From contig JAKVCC010000020.1 of NCBI GenBank assembly GCA_022448265.1, positions 1-64,000 on the forward strand: 64,000 nt of DNA, read 5' to 3'. How positions within the stretch are numbered: the stretch's first letter is position 1; every line of letters begins with the position of its first letter. Source of the stretch: Pirellulales bacterium. GTDB taxonomy: Bacteria > Planctomycetota > Planctomycetia > Pirellulales > Lacipirellulaceae. The notes under the pieces were generated by a model. That model saw nothing but the letters and a program-made list of their open reading frames with translations. It was not told where the DNA came from and ran no database searches. The position numbers and the translations under genes are program-made. Shown here in pieces: positions 1 to 9,083 of the stretch.

Positions 1-349
1 AGGAAACTGCCGCGACTGCCATTTTGAGTCTGTAGGATTTCATGTTATTCAGATCCTTTGAATCGTTGGTACGATACGCAGCGCCAGCTATCCGTGCTGG
101 CCCAAATTTGCTGTTCTGCTTCTGGGACTGGCCTTTCTCAGACACACAACAAACAAACCACCCTTCCCCCGATGAGTACATATCCTCCGTGGCCGTAGGT
201 GGTATCGGCACCGTCTCGCCGGATTCTGTAGTTGAAATCCAGAATGAAATGGACGAACAGGGCAGGCCTGGCCATGTCGACCCCAAGTCGATGGGGCGCG
301 TCAAAAACTCAAGCGGGCAACAGGAGGAGCCGCCACTTATCAGGCGCTG
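1..349. other. No supported gene at window start
   Basis: A plus-strand open frame runs from about 42 to 485, but it overlaps the end of the minus-strand metallopeptidase gene by more than 100 bases and its translation resembles no family I know. I see no convincing RNA gene or terminator here. Confidence 0.5.
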
Positions 350-1150
350 CTATCGATGCCAGTTCTTGAAGTGCCGGGCATATTGCATTTGCAAATTCGG
401 CACCGCCTGGACCATCCGCTCCGAGAGCTTCCCGGGCGGATTTCCAGCCTGCACGTCTCGCAGGAAATGCACCAGCACCCGATGAGCTAGCAGTGGCCCA
501 TGCAGCATGAAATGAACCCAGGCCCACGCAAAACGGTATTCGGCCGCGCCCATATCTGACAGCGTTTGGCACGATTCGAGAGACTCGACACCACGTACCA
601 TACCCAGCCGAAAATTCCAGCGCAATTTGGCCAGATGGGGATGACCGAAGGCACGTCGCGGGGCCGACATCTCAAAGTACTCTGCCAAACCTTCATCGAG
701 CCAGAGCGGCACCATAGGCAAATTCGTGTGCAGCAAGGCATGTGTGCATTCGTGCCTTAAATCGACTGGCAATTCGGCATGCCGATAGGCGTACACGCTC
801 CCATGCCCAGCCCGCTGCACGTACAGTGCACGGCGATACGGAACACGTGGATAGAGGGTCTGCAGCAGTTCACGATGGGACTGCTGATCGTCCAGCAAAT
901 ATACATCCACCCGCTGCCTGGCTGGCGGTACCGCTAGCGTACGTTGCAACTCGAGTTCCAATGCCGACAATTCCTGAAACAGCGGAGCGAAGTTCGTCAG
1001 CGGAAACGTCGCCTGGACCTGGAATGGCCCATGAGTGCGATGATCGACCCATCGTGACGCCGCTTGGCAGGGCAGGGCGGAGGCCGACCAAAGGGGAGCC
1101 GTGCCGGTGAGGGCCAGAAACTGTCGCCGTGAAAGACTACTTCGGGACAC
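350..1150 (-). CDS. Putative Tat-exported gluzincin-type metallopeptidase
   Basis: This 266-residue protein is probably a zinc peptidase of the peptidase-MA-like group acting outside the cytoplasm. The N-terminus carries a twin-arginine-like signal (SRRQFLAL, residues 7-14). The zinc motif is HECTH (His133, Glu134, His137), followed by WLDEGLAEYF at 150-159, where Glu153 fits the third ligand of gluzincins. The start is GTG, chosen because AAGGA lies 5 nt upstream. The gene stands between an empty window edge and a CpsB-like phosphatase, so context says little. Substrate unknown. The fold assignment is a family inference from the motif pattern. Confidence 0.75.
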   Translation of the reverse strand: MSRSSLSRRQFLALTGTAPLWSASALPCQAASRWVDHRTHGPFQVQATFPLTNFAPLFQELSALELELQRTLAVPPARQRVDVYLLDDQQSHRELLQTLYPRVPYRRALYVQRAGHGSVYAYRHAELPVDLRHECTHALLHTNLPMVPLWLDEGLAEYFEMSAPRRAFGHPHLAKLRWNFRLGMVRGVESLESCQTLSDMGAAEYRFAWAWVHFMLHGPLLAHRVLVHFLRDVQAGNPPGKLSERMVQAVPNLQMQYARHFKNWHR

Positions 1151-1212
1151 GAGAATCCTTGTTCGGTATTGGCTACACGCGCGCTAGCACGGGTGTGAAG
1201 CTAAGGCAGACT

Positions 1213-2010
1213 CTAGGCCGCTTTGGATTTGGCAAATAATCGTCGCCAACCGCTCGGATGGGGCCGGCGTAGCCGGCCAGCCGGCACGCTTTCACCGCAA
1301 GCCACGCAAGCCGGATGGTGGGCGGTCAGGTCAGCAGCAGTCTGGGAATCAGTCAACTCCGCAACCCGATCGAAGGCCCGTCGCAAGAGCGGTCGCCGGG
1401 AACGGGTGCCATGGGCGTCGGTGGCGACGAAATGCACCAGCCCTTCGGCCAGCATCCACTCGGCCAAGCGCTGAGATTGCTTCCCAAAAGTGCCCATCAA
1501 ACTGCCGGCTGTGATCTGCATCAAACATCCCGCATCCACGAGTCCCGGCAGCAGACCCGAATCATGTAGCAGCCCCTGGTTTCGTTCTGGATGGGACAAA
1601 ATTCCCGTCATGCCCTCCCGCGCGAGATCGGCCAACAAACCTTCCAATGGAAAGTAAAGTTCGTGCGGCAGCTCCAGCAATACATGCCGCCGCTGGTCAG
1701 CCAGCGACATTACCTCGCCGCTGACCAGATGCTCAGCCAAGTGAGCCTCAATCCGCACATCGCCGCCCGCTAGCACCTGGAGAGGGATGTCGTGCTGCGC
1801 GAGCACTTGCTGAAGCTCGTGCGTGCGCGTGCGAATATCGTCGCCATGATTGCAGGCAAAATTTCCTAGCTGGTGGGGAGTGACAATGACGGTCTCGATG
1901 CCATCGGCAACCGCCATCCGCGCCATGCCAAGCGTAGTTTCCCAGTCGGCCGCCCCGTCGTCGATCCCGGGTAGCAAATGGCAATGGATATCTACAAACG
2001 GGGCGTTCAT
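1213..2010 (-). CDS. CpsB/YwqE-type PHP-domain tyrosine phosphatase
   Basis: The protein (265 aa) belongs to the PHP metal-dependent phosphohydrolases that dephosphorylate tyrosine kinases controlling capsule or exopolysaccharide export. Metal-binding signatures are visible in order: VDIHCHLLPGIDDG near residues 6-19 (Asp7, His9, His11), TPH at 44-46, LSHPERN in the middle and ATDAHG near the C-terminus. The length matches the family. ATG is preceded by GGAAGG at about 8 nt. No cognate tyrosine kinase or polysaccharide genes are adjacent, so the exact target cannot be told. Confidence 0.85.
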   Translation of the reverse strand: MNAPFVDIHCHLLPGIDDGAADWETTLGMARMAVADGIETVIVTPHQLGNFACNHGDDIRTRTHELQQVLAQHDIPLQVLAGGDVRIEAHLAEHLVSGEVMSLADQRRHVLLELPHELYFPLEGLLADLAREGMTGILSHPERNQGLLHDSGLLPGLVDAGCLMQITAGSLMGTFGKQSQRLAEWMLAEGLVHFVATDAHGTRSRRPLLRRAFDRVAELTDSQTAADLTAHHPACVACGESVPAGRLRRPHPSGWRRLFAKSKAA

Positions 2011-2111
2011 AACAAGGCCCTTCCAGGTCGATCCAAGGGGAGAATCACGGGCAGGAGTCTAGCTGGAGGGGCGATAAGGCGAAAGGGAGAATGGCGAGCG
2101 GGAACTCTATC

Positions 2112-3251
2112 TCACAGCTCTAGCGGATAGTCCGTCAATCGCTCGACACCGCGATCGGTCACGCGGTAGTTTTCCTCCAGGCGAATACCACACCTGAGTT
2201 CCTCGTGGTACAGGCCCGGCTCGACTGCAATGTAATCGCCAACTTCAAAATGGTCGTCCCAGCGCGGATTCAGATGCGGCCCTTCGTGCGGTGCCAGCCC
2301 CACGCCATGGCCCAGATGGTGATTGAATACCCAGGGACGGTTTTGGTCGAGCAATGCTTGCACCTGCTCAAAAAGGGCTTTGCAACTGGCGCCCGGGCGG
2401 ACCTCCGATTCGACCAGCGGAAAGACTTCGGCCAGCCGCTGCCAGGCCCGCTGCTGCACTTTGGTGGGCGCACCGCCGACTGCGATCGTGCGGGCATTGT
2501 CACTGTAGTAGCCGCGAAAACCAACGCCCAAATCCAGAATAAAAAGCTCGCCCGCTTGCGCTTGCCGATCACGAGGCAAGCCGCCTCGCGCATTGCAGCG
2601 AAAATCCTGGCCAAAGTAGGTGAGCGCCTCACCCAACTCACGCACAGCTACCGCATGCAAACTGCTGTAGAGTTCCAGCTCATTGATCCCAGGTTCAATC
2701 ACCTGGCGAGCATGCTCGTACATGGCGCGATTCGCCTCGTTGGCCCGCTGCATCTTGCGCAGCTCGTCGGGGTCTTTGCGCCGCCTAAGTTCAAAGAGGA
2801 GAGGCTCTATGTTTTCGATGATGCTGTTTTCAAAGTCACCATTACCGATGTCACCGCCAAACTGGGCCAGCAGGCGCGGACCAAGGGCAGACCACTCCCC
2901 GCCTACCCGCTGTGGCCGCACAGGCAATGCCGCCAGTAAAGATTCGTGGCAGGCGGCCCGCTGCTCGTCAAGGAGTGTCGAATGCCATTTTTCCTCATAA
3001 GGTACGACTTCGTCGGCGGCAACGGAAAGCGATAGCTTGCGCGATGGCAAGACCAGCGTGACCTTTCCTTCAACGTCCAAAACGACCGCAGACGCAAACA
3101 GTGGCCCCACGCGGGCGCCGGTGAGCCATTGTACTGACTCGTCGCGCAACACCAAAACCAACTCCAGGCCGCGCTGCTCCATCGCGGCTAGAAGCCGCCT
3201 TTGGCGCTGCCGACAAGCGGCTTGGTCGACGCCAAAATCATTGTTCTCCAT
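2112..3251 (-). CDS. Xaa-Pro peptidase family M24 (aminopeptidase P/prolidase-like)
   Basis: A cytoplasmic 379-residue metallopeptidase with an N-terminal creatinase-like domain and a C-terminal pita-bread catalytic domain. The five metal ligands of M24 can be recognised: Asp in LDLGVGF, Asp in YSDNART, His in HHLGHGVGL, Glu in VEPGLYH and Glu in IRLEENY. It should cleave peptides with proline in the second position. It is one of two M24 paralogues in the window; the other lies at 37150-38244 and shares only the motif regions. ATG is preceded by GAGGAG about 11 nt upstream. Confidence 0.88.
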   Translation of the reverse strand: MENNDFGVDQAACRQRQRRLLAAMEQRGLELVLVLRDESVQWLTGARVGPLFASAVVLDVEGKVTLVLPSRKLSLSVAADEVVPYEEKWHSTLLDEQRAACHESLLAALPVRPQRVGGEWSALGPRLLAQFGGDIGNGDFENSIIENIEPLLFELRRRKDPDELRKMQRANEANRAMYEHARQVIEPGINELELYSSLHAVAVRELGEALTYFGQDFRCNARGGLPRDRQAQAGELFILDLGVGFRGYYSDNARTIAVGGAPTKVQQRAWQRLAEVFPLVESEVRPGASCKALFEQVQALLDQNRPWVFNHHLGHGVGLAPHEGPHLNPRWDDHFEVGDYIAVEPGLYHEELRCGIRLEENYRVTDRGVERLTDYPLEL

Positions 3252-3632
3252 GAGTCTACTTGCTCCTCGAAAAAACCGCGTCCCGTCATCCTAGAGGTCG
3301 CTCCATCAGACCGGTAGCTGGCCGGGGCTGAACGAGACGAGCTGTCCGCCCGCCCCCCTGGAGCGTCTCTATATCGGAATACCATCTCATTTCGGGACAA
3401 AGAAATCGATAATCGCCGTTTGTCCTACCAGCTGCCGCTCACTGGCAGAGTTTTCACAAGTTGTTTGTTCAGAATAGTTTAAGCGAATGACTTCGGTGCC
3501 CAGAGGGTACAAAAATTGTCAATGGCATGCCGATTGCGATTATTTGAAAACGTCACACAACGTGATGGCACTCCCAAAGTCGGAGTCACGCTCACAGCAC
3601 TGTTTGCAATGTTATGAAGGAGGGAAGTCAGG
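3252..3632. other. Divergent intergenic region upstream of csrA
   Basis: The region separates the M24 peptidase gene from csrA. It contains a candidate sigma-54 promoter (listed separately) and the csrA leader. No other coding signal is visible. Confidence 0.5.
3523..3538 (+). promoter_or_regulatory. Candidate sigma-54 (-24/-12) promoter of csrA
   Basis: The string TGGCATGCCGATTGCG has GG at 3524-3525 and GC at 3536-3537, exactly 12 bases apart as required by RpoN. It matches TGGCA and TTGC of the consensus; the weak points are T for C at position 6 and G for A/T after TTGC. It would give a csrA leader of roughly 85 nt. This is a sequence match only. Confidence 0.45.
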
Positions 3633-3929
3633 ATGCTCGTATTAAGTCGCAAGGTTGGCGAAAGAATTCACATTGGTAGCGACGTATTTTTCGAAGTCCG
3701 CCGTGTGGCGGGAAATCGCGTCACCTTGGCAATTAACGCTCCCAAAAACGTACGCATACTGCGCGGCGAACTGGTGGACGCGTCCCGGGAATTCGATGTG
3801 CTCGACGACGCGCCCCATAGCGAAGCCACAAAGGATACGGTCATCATAAAAGATGGCGATCCTTTGTGCGGAGTTCCAACGCAGAAAGTCGTCCCACTGG
3901 ACGCGACTCCAACTACACCCACAGAATAA
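3633..3929 (+). CDS. csrA: Carbon storage regulator CsrA (extended C-terminus)
   Basis: CsrA is a small dimeric RNA-binding protein that blocks or stabilises mRNAs by binding GGA motifs. Residues 1-50 are canonical: MLVLSRKVGERIHIG at the start and ILRGEL with the RNA-binding arginine. At 98 residues it is about 35-40 residues longer than usual; the extra acidic, proline-containing tail has no recognised domain. The ribosome site AAGGAGGG is very strong, and both it and the CAGGATG over the start codon contain GGA, so autorepression is plausible. A second csrA lies at 8880-9083. No fliW or flagellar gene is adjacent. Confidence 0.95.
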   Translation: MLVLSRKVGERIHIGSDVFFEVRRVAGNRVTLAINAPKNVRILRGELVDASREFDVLDDAPHSEATKDTVIIKDGDPLCGVPTQKVVPLDATPTTPTE

Positions 3930-3976
3930 TTGTTGATTTGGACGTTTGAATTACACCTCACTCCCTGGCCGCCCAG

Positions 3977-4011
3977 CTGCCTTGGCATGTCATCCCCCTC
4001 TGTCAAGGCAG
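3977..4011. terminator. Hairpin between convergent csrA and aminotransferase genes
   Basis: CTGCCTTG at 3977-3984 and CAAGGCAG at 4004-4011 are perfect inverted copies with a 19-nt loop. They lie between two convergent genes, which fits a bidirectional terminator, but there is no T-run, so the role is uncertain. Confidence 0.35.
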
Positions 4012-4051
4012 TCCGACCCGTTGCAAGACACTATATAGTCGTTGGACGACA

Positions 4052-5161
4052 CTATTTGTTGGACAACACTAATTCACGGACGAAGTAGTCGAGCACAGCA
4101 GTCACCTCATGGGCGGCTTTTTCTTGCGCCAGCAAAACTGGGTGATGGAGCAGAATTGTCGATTGGCTCAATCGGACGCTCGTCGCCAGGGGCAGTGGTT
4201 TTTCGCAGCGCCTTCCGCTGCGAGATGCAAAACCACGGAAGCCCGCGCCGAAAGGCGCTGCCGCCGCCTGCAACTCGGCCAGCAACGGTTCGCGCATTTC
4301 CGCCTGACTTTCGGCAGGCAAATAGGACCAGGCCAATTTAAAAAAAGCCGGTTCCGCATTCGCGGGACCTAGAGCAGGGCGCAGCCATGGCGACAACTGA
4401 GTGGTCTGCGCAAGAATCTGTGCCACCCGCTTCCCTCGGATTCGATTGCGCTCTCGGAGTTTTGACAATTGGGGACGGAGGACCGCCGACTGCAGTTCAC
4501 TGAGTGGAAAGGCCTGGTTGCCTCTGTCGCAATAGATCTTTACGCGTTGCAAGATCTGTGCATCACTGGTGAGCAGGGCTCCGCCACGCCCCGCGGTAAG
4601 CAGCTTGCTGCCGCCGAAGCTGAGCACCCCCACATCTCCCCAACTTCCGATTGCTCGCCCACCGAGTTGGGCCCCCGGTTGCTGACAGGCATCTTCGATC
4701 ACCGACCAACCCCTCCCGCGGGCCAGGGCCACAACGGCCGGCATATCGACCAACCCACCGTGCAGATGCGAGACGATCACAGCCTTCACCTCTGGCCGAA
4801 TAATTTCGGCCAACTGCTCGGCATCCAGCGACCAAGTGTCGGAAGACACATCGACCAATACGGGTCGCGCACCAATCGCTTCGACGGCTCGGAAATTGCC
4901 TGGAAAATCATACGCTCCGAGCACAACTTCATCACCGGCCGTCACCCCACAGCCTCGGAGGGCCAGTTCCACTCCGATCGTGCCAGACGAGCAGAGCAGT
5001 GCATGTTCGCAACCAAAGTATTGGCACAATTCAGCCGCCAATTGCTCGCCCTCCGGACCGTCGTAAATCCCCCAACTGCCATCGCGATAGGATTTGGCCA
5101 GCGCTTCGCGCACTTCGTCGTCGGCGATGGGCCAGGCAAATGGGCCACTTGTAATACGCAT
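4052..5161 (-). CDS. DegT/DnrJ/EryC1 family PLP-dependent aminotransferase
   Basis: This 369-residue protein belongs to the sugar aminotransferases that act on nucleotide-linked keto sugars, or to close relatives with other keto substrates. The cofactor sites are visible: CSSGTIGVEL near 57-66 (phosphate pocket), IEDACQ with Asp157, and SFGGSKLLTAG with the Schiff-base Lys186. The C-terminal part is less typical, and the overall length is slightly short for the family. It diverges from a G3E GTPase gene with only 24 bases between the two start codons. No nucleotide-sugar genes are adjacent, so the substrate is unknown. Confidence 0.85.
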   Translation of the reverse strand: MRITSGPFAWPIADDEVREALAKSYRDGSWGIYDGPEGEQLAAELCQYFGCEHALLCSSGTIGVELALRGCGVTAGDEVVLGAYDFPGNFRAVEAIGARPVLVDVSSDTWSLDAEQLAEIIRPEVKAVIVSHLHGGLVDMPAVVALARGRGWSVIEDACQQPGAQLGGRAIGSWGDVGVLSFGGSKLLTAGRGGALLTSDAQILQRVKIYCDRGNQAFPLSELQSAVLRPQLSKLRERNRIRGKRVAQILAQTTQLSPWLRPALGPANAEPAFFKLAWSYLPAESQAEMREPLLAELQAAAAPFGAGFRGFASRSGRRCEKPLPLATSVRLSQSTILLHHPVLLAQEKAAHEVTAVLDYFVRELVLSNK

Positions 5162-5185
5162 GGGAATATCGTTCTACTAAAGGCT

Positions 5186-6310
5186 ATGGACAAAACTCGC
5201 TTCCTTATGATCGGCGGTTTTCTTGGCGCTGGCAAGACAACAACTATTGCCCGTCTGGCCCGCCACTACTGCGACCAGGGGGAGCGCGTCGGCATCGTCA
5301 CCAATGATCAAGCCCATGGGCTGGTTGATACCGCATCGCTGCGGGCTCAAGGATTTGACGTCGGCGAAATCGCCGGAGCTTGTTTTTGCTGCAAATTCGA
5401 TGAACTTATGGCGGCAACCGCGGCCTTGGGCGCCGAGCATCAGCCAAGCGTAATTCTTACCGAACCGGTCGGCAGTTGCACGGATTTAGTGGCTACCGTG
5501 CTGCATCCCCTGCAACACCTCTATGGAGACCGATACACACTCGGTCCTTTGGTGGTACTATGCAAACCAGAGCACGGCCGAAAAATCTTGGGCCGTAGCA
5601 CGGGGCACCAAGGGAAAATGGGCGGTTTTTCGCCGCAAGCGTCCTACATTTTTTCCAAGCAACTTGAAGAAGCCGACGTCATCGTACTGAACAAGATCGA
5701 TCGCCTGACCGCCACCGAACAAACAGAATTACTAGGTCTTCTTGAAGAACGTTTTCCCAAAAAGCGGATCCTTGCGGCCAGCGGGATGACGGGTGTGGGC
5801 CATGCGGAACTCATGCAAGTGTTGGCCGAAAATCCGGCTAGTCGCGAGCATGCGCTCGAAATAGATTATCCAACCTACGCCGCCGGAGAGGCGGCCCTGG
5901 GCTGGCTCAACGGCGCCGTTCATTTTTCTAGCGAGGCCAAACCCTGGTCGCTCGACGCACTTGCCGAGGGGTTGGTCACACATATCAGCAAAGCGCTCAC
6001 CCTCGCGGAGATCGAACCAGGCCACGTGAAGGTGCTCGCCTCATCTGGCCCCGCTACGGCCGTTGCCAACTGGGTGGCTACCGATGCGCCTGTCGAACTT
6101 TCGGTTGCGTCCGAGCGCCGAGTATCCACTGCCGATACGCTTATCAATGTCCGCGTTCACGGTGACCCCGATCGGCTGGCGAGATTCGTGCAGCAATCCA
6201 TCACAACGGTAGCCAGCGAAAAAGGGCTTGAATATCAGCGGGGTGCCTGGCAGACCTTTCGACCTGGTCGACCGGAACCCATCCATCGCTATGCCACGCC
6301 GGACGGTTAG
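5186..6310 (+). CDS. G3E family GTPase (CobW/COG0523-like metallochaperone)
   Basis: A 374-residue cytoplasmic GTPase of the CobW/YjiA/HypB/UreG class, which couples GTP hydrolysis to metal delivery. Seen: Walker A GGFLGAGKT at 10-18, the metal-binding CxCC pattern ACFCCKF with Cys66, Cys68 and Cys69, a switch-like TEPVGSC, and the guanine motif LNKIDRL. The C-terminal half is more divergent than in COG0523 proteins and contains inserts. The frame is open for a further 239 codons upstream, but that part is the antisense of the aminotransferase gene; the Walker A position argues for the ATG at 5186. Which metal or client is unknown. Confidence 0.85.
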   Translation: MDKTRFLMIGGFLGAGKTTTIARLARHYCDQGERVGIVTNDQAHGLVDTASLRAQGFDVGEIAGACFCCKFDELMAATAALGAEHQPSVILTEPVGSCTDLVATVLHPLQHLYGDRYTLGPLVVLCKPEHGRKILGRSTGHQGKMGGFSPQASYIFSKQLEEADVIVLNKIDRLTATEQTELLGLLEERFPKKRILAASGMTGVGHAELMQVLAENPASREHALEIDYPTYAAGEAALGWLNGAVHFSSEAKPWSLDALAEGLVTHISKALTLAEIEPGHVKVLASSGPATAVANWVATDAPVELSVASERRVSTADTLINVRVHGDPDRLARFVQQSITTVASEKGLEYQRGAWQTFRPGRPEPIHRYATPDG

Positions 6311-6563
6311 GCCCCAAGGTGCGGGCAGGGCCTCGTAGCGAGACGAGCTGAAAGAACGGTCCCGCCTGCGGCGTGGTTTCCGCGAATTGTTACCTAGACA
6401 CGTTGCCATGCCGCCAAACCGTCCGGGCTGCACTCGGTTTACGGCTGCGCCGATGCAACCGTATCCAGCGGGCCCCACCCTAACCAAGCTAGCGAACTTG
6501 ACGCCAGCAGGCGGCTTGTCTAGTCTCCGCGACCGGTATTTCTGCTGAGATTCGGCTGGGCCT

Positions 6564-8519
6564 ATGACTTCTCCTATTCGCGCATATTCTCTGACGGTCG
6601 TTGTACTCGTAGCCAGTGCAGCGGGTTGCGCAAGCGCGTCAAACAAATGGGTGGCGCTTCGCACAACGCCGCGCAACCCACTTACCGAATCCTTGGGGCT
6701 ACTCACGCGCCAAGGGCCCAAACCAACCACCCGGACTCTCCAGTGGATCCGTCGTTACGATTTGGAAGATGACCTGAACAACAATCGCCCTGGGCTATTG
6801 GCCAAATTGGCCATAATCGACCAGCAGGAGCCTCACCGCGAGAACGCTTATGCCATGGCCGAATTGGCCTACGTTGGCGCAAAGCAGGCAGAACTTTCCA
6901 AACATAGCAGCGAGGCGTTGGAATTGTACGGATCCGCGGTGCTGCACTCCTATCGTTACTTGTTCGATGACAATTACGAAGTGGCTTCCAATCCTTATGA
7001 TCCCGAATTCCGCCGCGCCTGCGATTTGTACAATTCTGCCCTGGAAGGCGCGCTGCGCATTGTTCAGGCGCAGGGCAACTTGCGGCCCGGTACGACACAG
7101 ATCATCCAAACGGCCAATCACCAATGCCGTTTAGAGATTCAACTCAAGAGCGATGACTGGCAGGAGGACGACTTTCACGAGTTCCAGTTTGTTTCCGACT
7201 ACGAGGTGCATGGACTCCGCAACCGCTACCACAACTATGGCCTTGGTGTACCACTCATTGCGGTGCGCTCAAAGCACGTGGGCATGTCCGGCAGCGAAGA
7301 GTTCTATCCGCAAGACCTGTCTTTTCCGGTTACGGCTTTTTTGCGTGTGAATACGGAAACCTCGACCAACTCGCCGATGCAACACGCCGTCCTGGAACTC
7401 CACGATCCGCTGGAAAAACCGTCTGTGCGGATTGCCTCAGTCGAAATACCACTCGAAACGGACCTTAGTACGCCCCTTGCGCACACGCTCAACCAACCTT
7501 CTCTTGACGACTCGCGACTCTCTACGCTGGGTCTACTCAAGCCCGAAAAGGCCGAAGGGCTCCGCGGCCTCTACATGCTCGAACCTTACCAGCCCGACAA
7601 AATCCCTGTCGTTATGGTACACGGCCTGTGGTCAAGCCCGGTCACTTGGATGGAGATGTTTAACGATCTGCGCAGCGATCCACAGATACGAGAGTACTAC
7701 CAGTTCTGGTTCTACCTCTACCCGTCGGGACAGCCGTTTTGGTTCAGTGCAGCCGCAATGCGCAAAGACCTTGCCCACATGCGCGAATCGCTCGACCCCA
7801 CCAATGTGTATCCGGCCCTTGATCAAATGGTACTTGTGGGGCATAGCATGGGCGGCCTAGTATGCAAATTACAGACCATCGATAGCGGCAACGATTTTTG
7901 GGACGTGCTGAGCGAACAGCCATTTACTCAGGTGCAAGCGGATGACGAGGTTCGGACCGGACTTGCCCAGACTTTTTTCTTTGATCCCAACCCGTCGATT
8001 CGGCGCGTCGTCACCATCGGAACACCCCACCGGGGCAGCGACTTCGCCAACGACACAACGCGATGGCTGGGACGTAAACTCATCAAGATCCCCAGCAGAA
8101 TCATGCAAGGCCGGCATCAGCTCATCGCGCGCAATCCGGGCTATTTCCGCGCTAGCGCACCCCTGAACGTAACGACCAGCATAGGCTCCTTAGACCCCAA
8201 GTCGCCGCTCTTTCCAGTGCTGCTCACAGCCGAACAGGGTTCGTGGGTCAAATACCACAACGTTGTGGGCGATACACCGAAAAAAGGCATTTCTAGTTGG
8301 TGGGACAAAAGCAAGGGTGACGGGGTCGTTTCGCTGACGAGCGCGCACCTCGACGATGTGCAATCTCAAATCGTCGTACCAGCTCAGCACAGCGGTGTGC
8401 ACCGTCATCCGCAAAGCATTTTAGAAGTCCGTAGAATCCTAGTACAACACCTCGCAGACTTGCGCACCTTCCCTCACAAAGTTGCCAGCGAGGAAAAAGT
8501 TGTGGGCAGCAGCCTGTAG
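6564..8519 (+). CDS. Lipoprotein-like alpha/beta-hydrolase (lipase class)
   Basis: A 651-residue probable exported hydrolase. The N-terminus is a hydrophobic signal ending in a weak lipobox, AAGC, followed by Ala-Ser, so it may be lipid-anchored. The hydrolase domain is in the C-terminal half: VVMVHGLWSSPVTW gives the oxyanion-hole strand and GHSMGG the nucleophilic serine elbow; TPHRGS is typical of triacylglycerol lipases and PGAP1-like proteins. The first 300 residues form a large helical and beta region of unknown role. It is monocistronic, with the next gene convergent. Confidence 0.85.
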   Translation: MTSPIRAYSLTVVVLVASAAGCASASNKWVALRTTPRNPLTESLGLLTRQGPKPTTRTLQWIRRYDLEDDLNNNRPGLLAKLAIIDQQEPHRENAYAMAELAYVGAKQAELSKHSSEALELYGSAVLHSYRYLFDDNYEVASNPYDPEFRRACDLYNSALEGALRIVQAQGNLRPGTTQIIQTANHQCRLEIQLKSDDWQEDDFHEFQFVSDYEVHGLRNRYHNYGLGVPLIAVRSKHVGMSGSEEFYPQDLSFPVTAFLRVNTETSTNSPMQHAVLELHDPLEKPSVRIASVEIPLETDLSTPLAHTLNQPSLDDSRLSTLGLLKPEKAEGLRGLYMLEPYQPDKIPVVMVHGLWSSPVTWMEMFNDLRSDPQIREYYQFWFYLYPSGQPFWFSAAAMRKDLAHMRESLDPTNVYPALDQMVLVGHSMGGLVCKLQTIDSGNDFWDVLSEQPFTQVQADDEVRTGLAQTFFFDPNPSIRRVVTIGTPHRGSDFANDTTRWLGRKLIKIPSRIMQGRHQLIARNPGYFRASAPLNVTTSIGSLDPKSPLFPVLLTAEQGSWVKYHNVVGDTPKKGISSWWDKSKGDGVVSLTSAHLDDVQSQIVVPAQHSGVHRHPQSILEVRRILVQHLADLRTFPHKVASEEKVVGSSL

Positions 8520-8879
8520 GCCGCCGGCTATCGGCCGTCACCGTTCTTCAAAGCCACAGGCAAGTGCTCGCATCTAATTACTGTGCCAGATTATTCGCGG
8601 CTTGTGCTAGATCAGAGGTGACCGCAATCTGCAGCCAACTCTTGCTACCCGGTACCACTAAAAACTATTAAATCACAGTTCAATCTGCAACGAAAGCGTG
8701 CCCGTTAAGGCCTAATAAATGTTGCTGGCTGCTCCATAGCAGTCGCCCCCCCATCGCAACTCAATAAGTGCGACTTTGTGATTGCGGTGATTGCAGACAA
8801 AGAGTCTTCCAACGTGGTCTTATCGGCCTTGTGCACCAAGAATCCTCTGTGCCAGCGATAGTACTTCGTCGCCAAACGA
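8520..8879. other. Convergent intergenic region, nothing recognised
   Basis: The stretch separates the 3' ends of the hydrolase gene and the second csrA. Open frames here are short and without family resemblance, and I see no strong hairpin with a T-run. Confidence 0.5.
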
Positions 8880-9083
8880 TCAGCCTGCCTCGCACAAGAC
8901 ATCTTCTGTGTCAGCTGCTTCCGCTGCGGGCAACTCAAACTGCAACTCGCCACGAATAACACTCACGTTATGCGGCGCTTCAATTCCGAGTCGGATCGAC
9001 TTACCCTTCAGCCGTAATACCGTAATGGTAATTGAATCTCCGATGCGGATTTTCTCATTCTGCTTGCGTGTAAGAACCAACAT
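8880..9083 (-). CDS. csrA: Carbon storage regulator CsrA, canonical-length paralogue
   Basis: This 67-residue protein has the full CsrA fold: it starts MLVLTRKQNEKIRIGD and keeps the VIRGEL segment with the RNA-contacting arginine. Its length is standard. The ATG at 9083 is chosen because AGGGAG sits 7-8 nt upstream and because MLVLTR is the invariant CsrA start, although the frame stays open to 9206. The protein differs from the first copy throughout its middle (ITITVLRLKGKSIRLGIEAP), so the two are old paralogues and not a recent duplication. They may regulate different mRNA sets. Confidence 0.95.
   Translation of the reverse strand: MLVLTRKQNEKIRIGDSITITVLRLKGKSIRLGIEAPHNVSVIRGELQFELPAAEAADTEDVLCEAG

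Noticed and set aside
4469-5185. In-frame upstream extension of the G3E GTPase gene
   Set aside because: The 239 extra codons are antisense to the DegT aminotransferase and lack family features; the Walker A motif sits right after the ATG at 5186.
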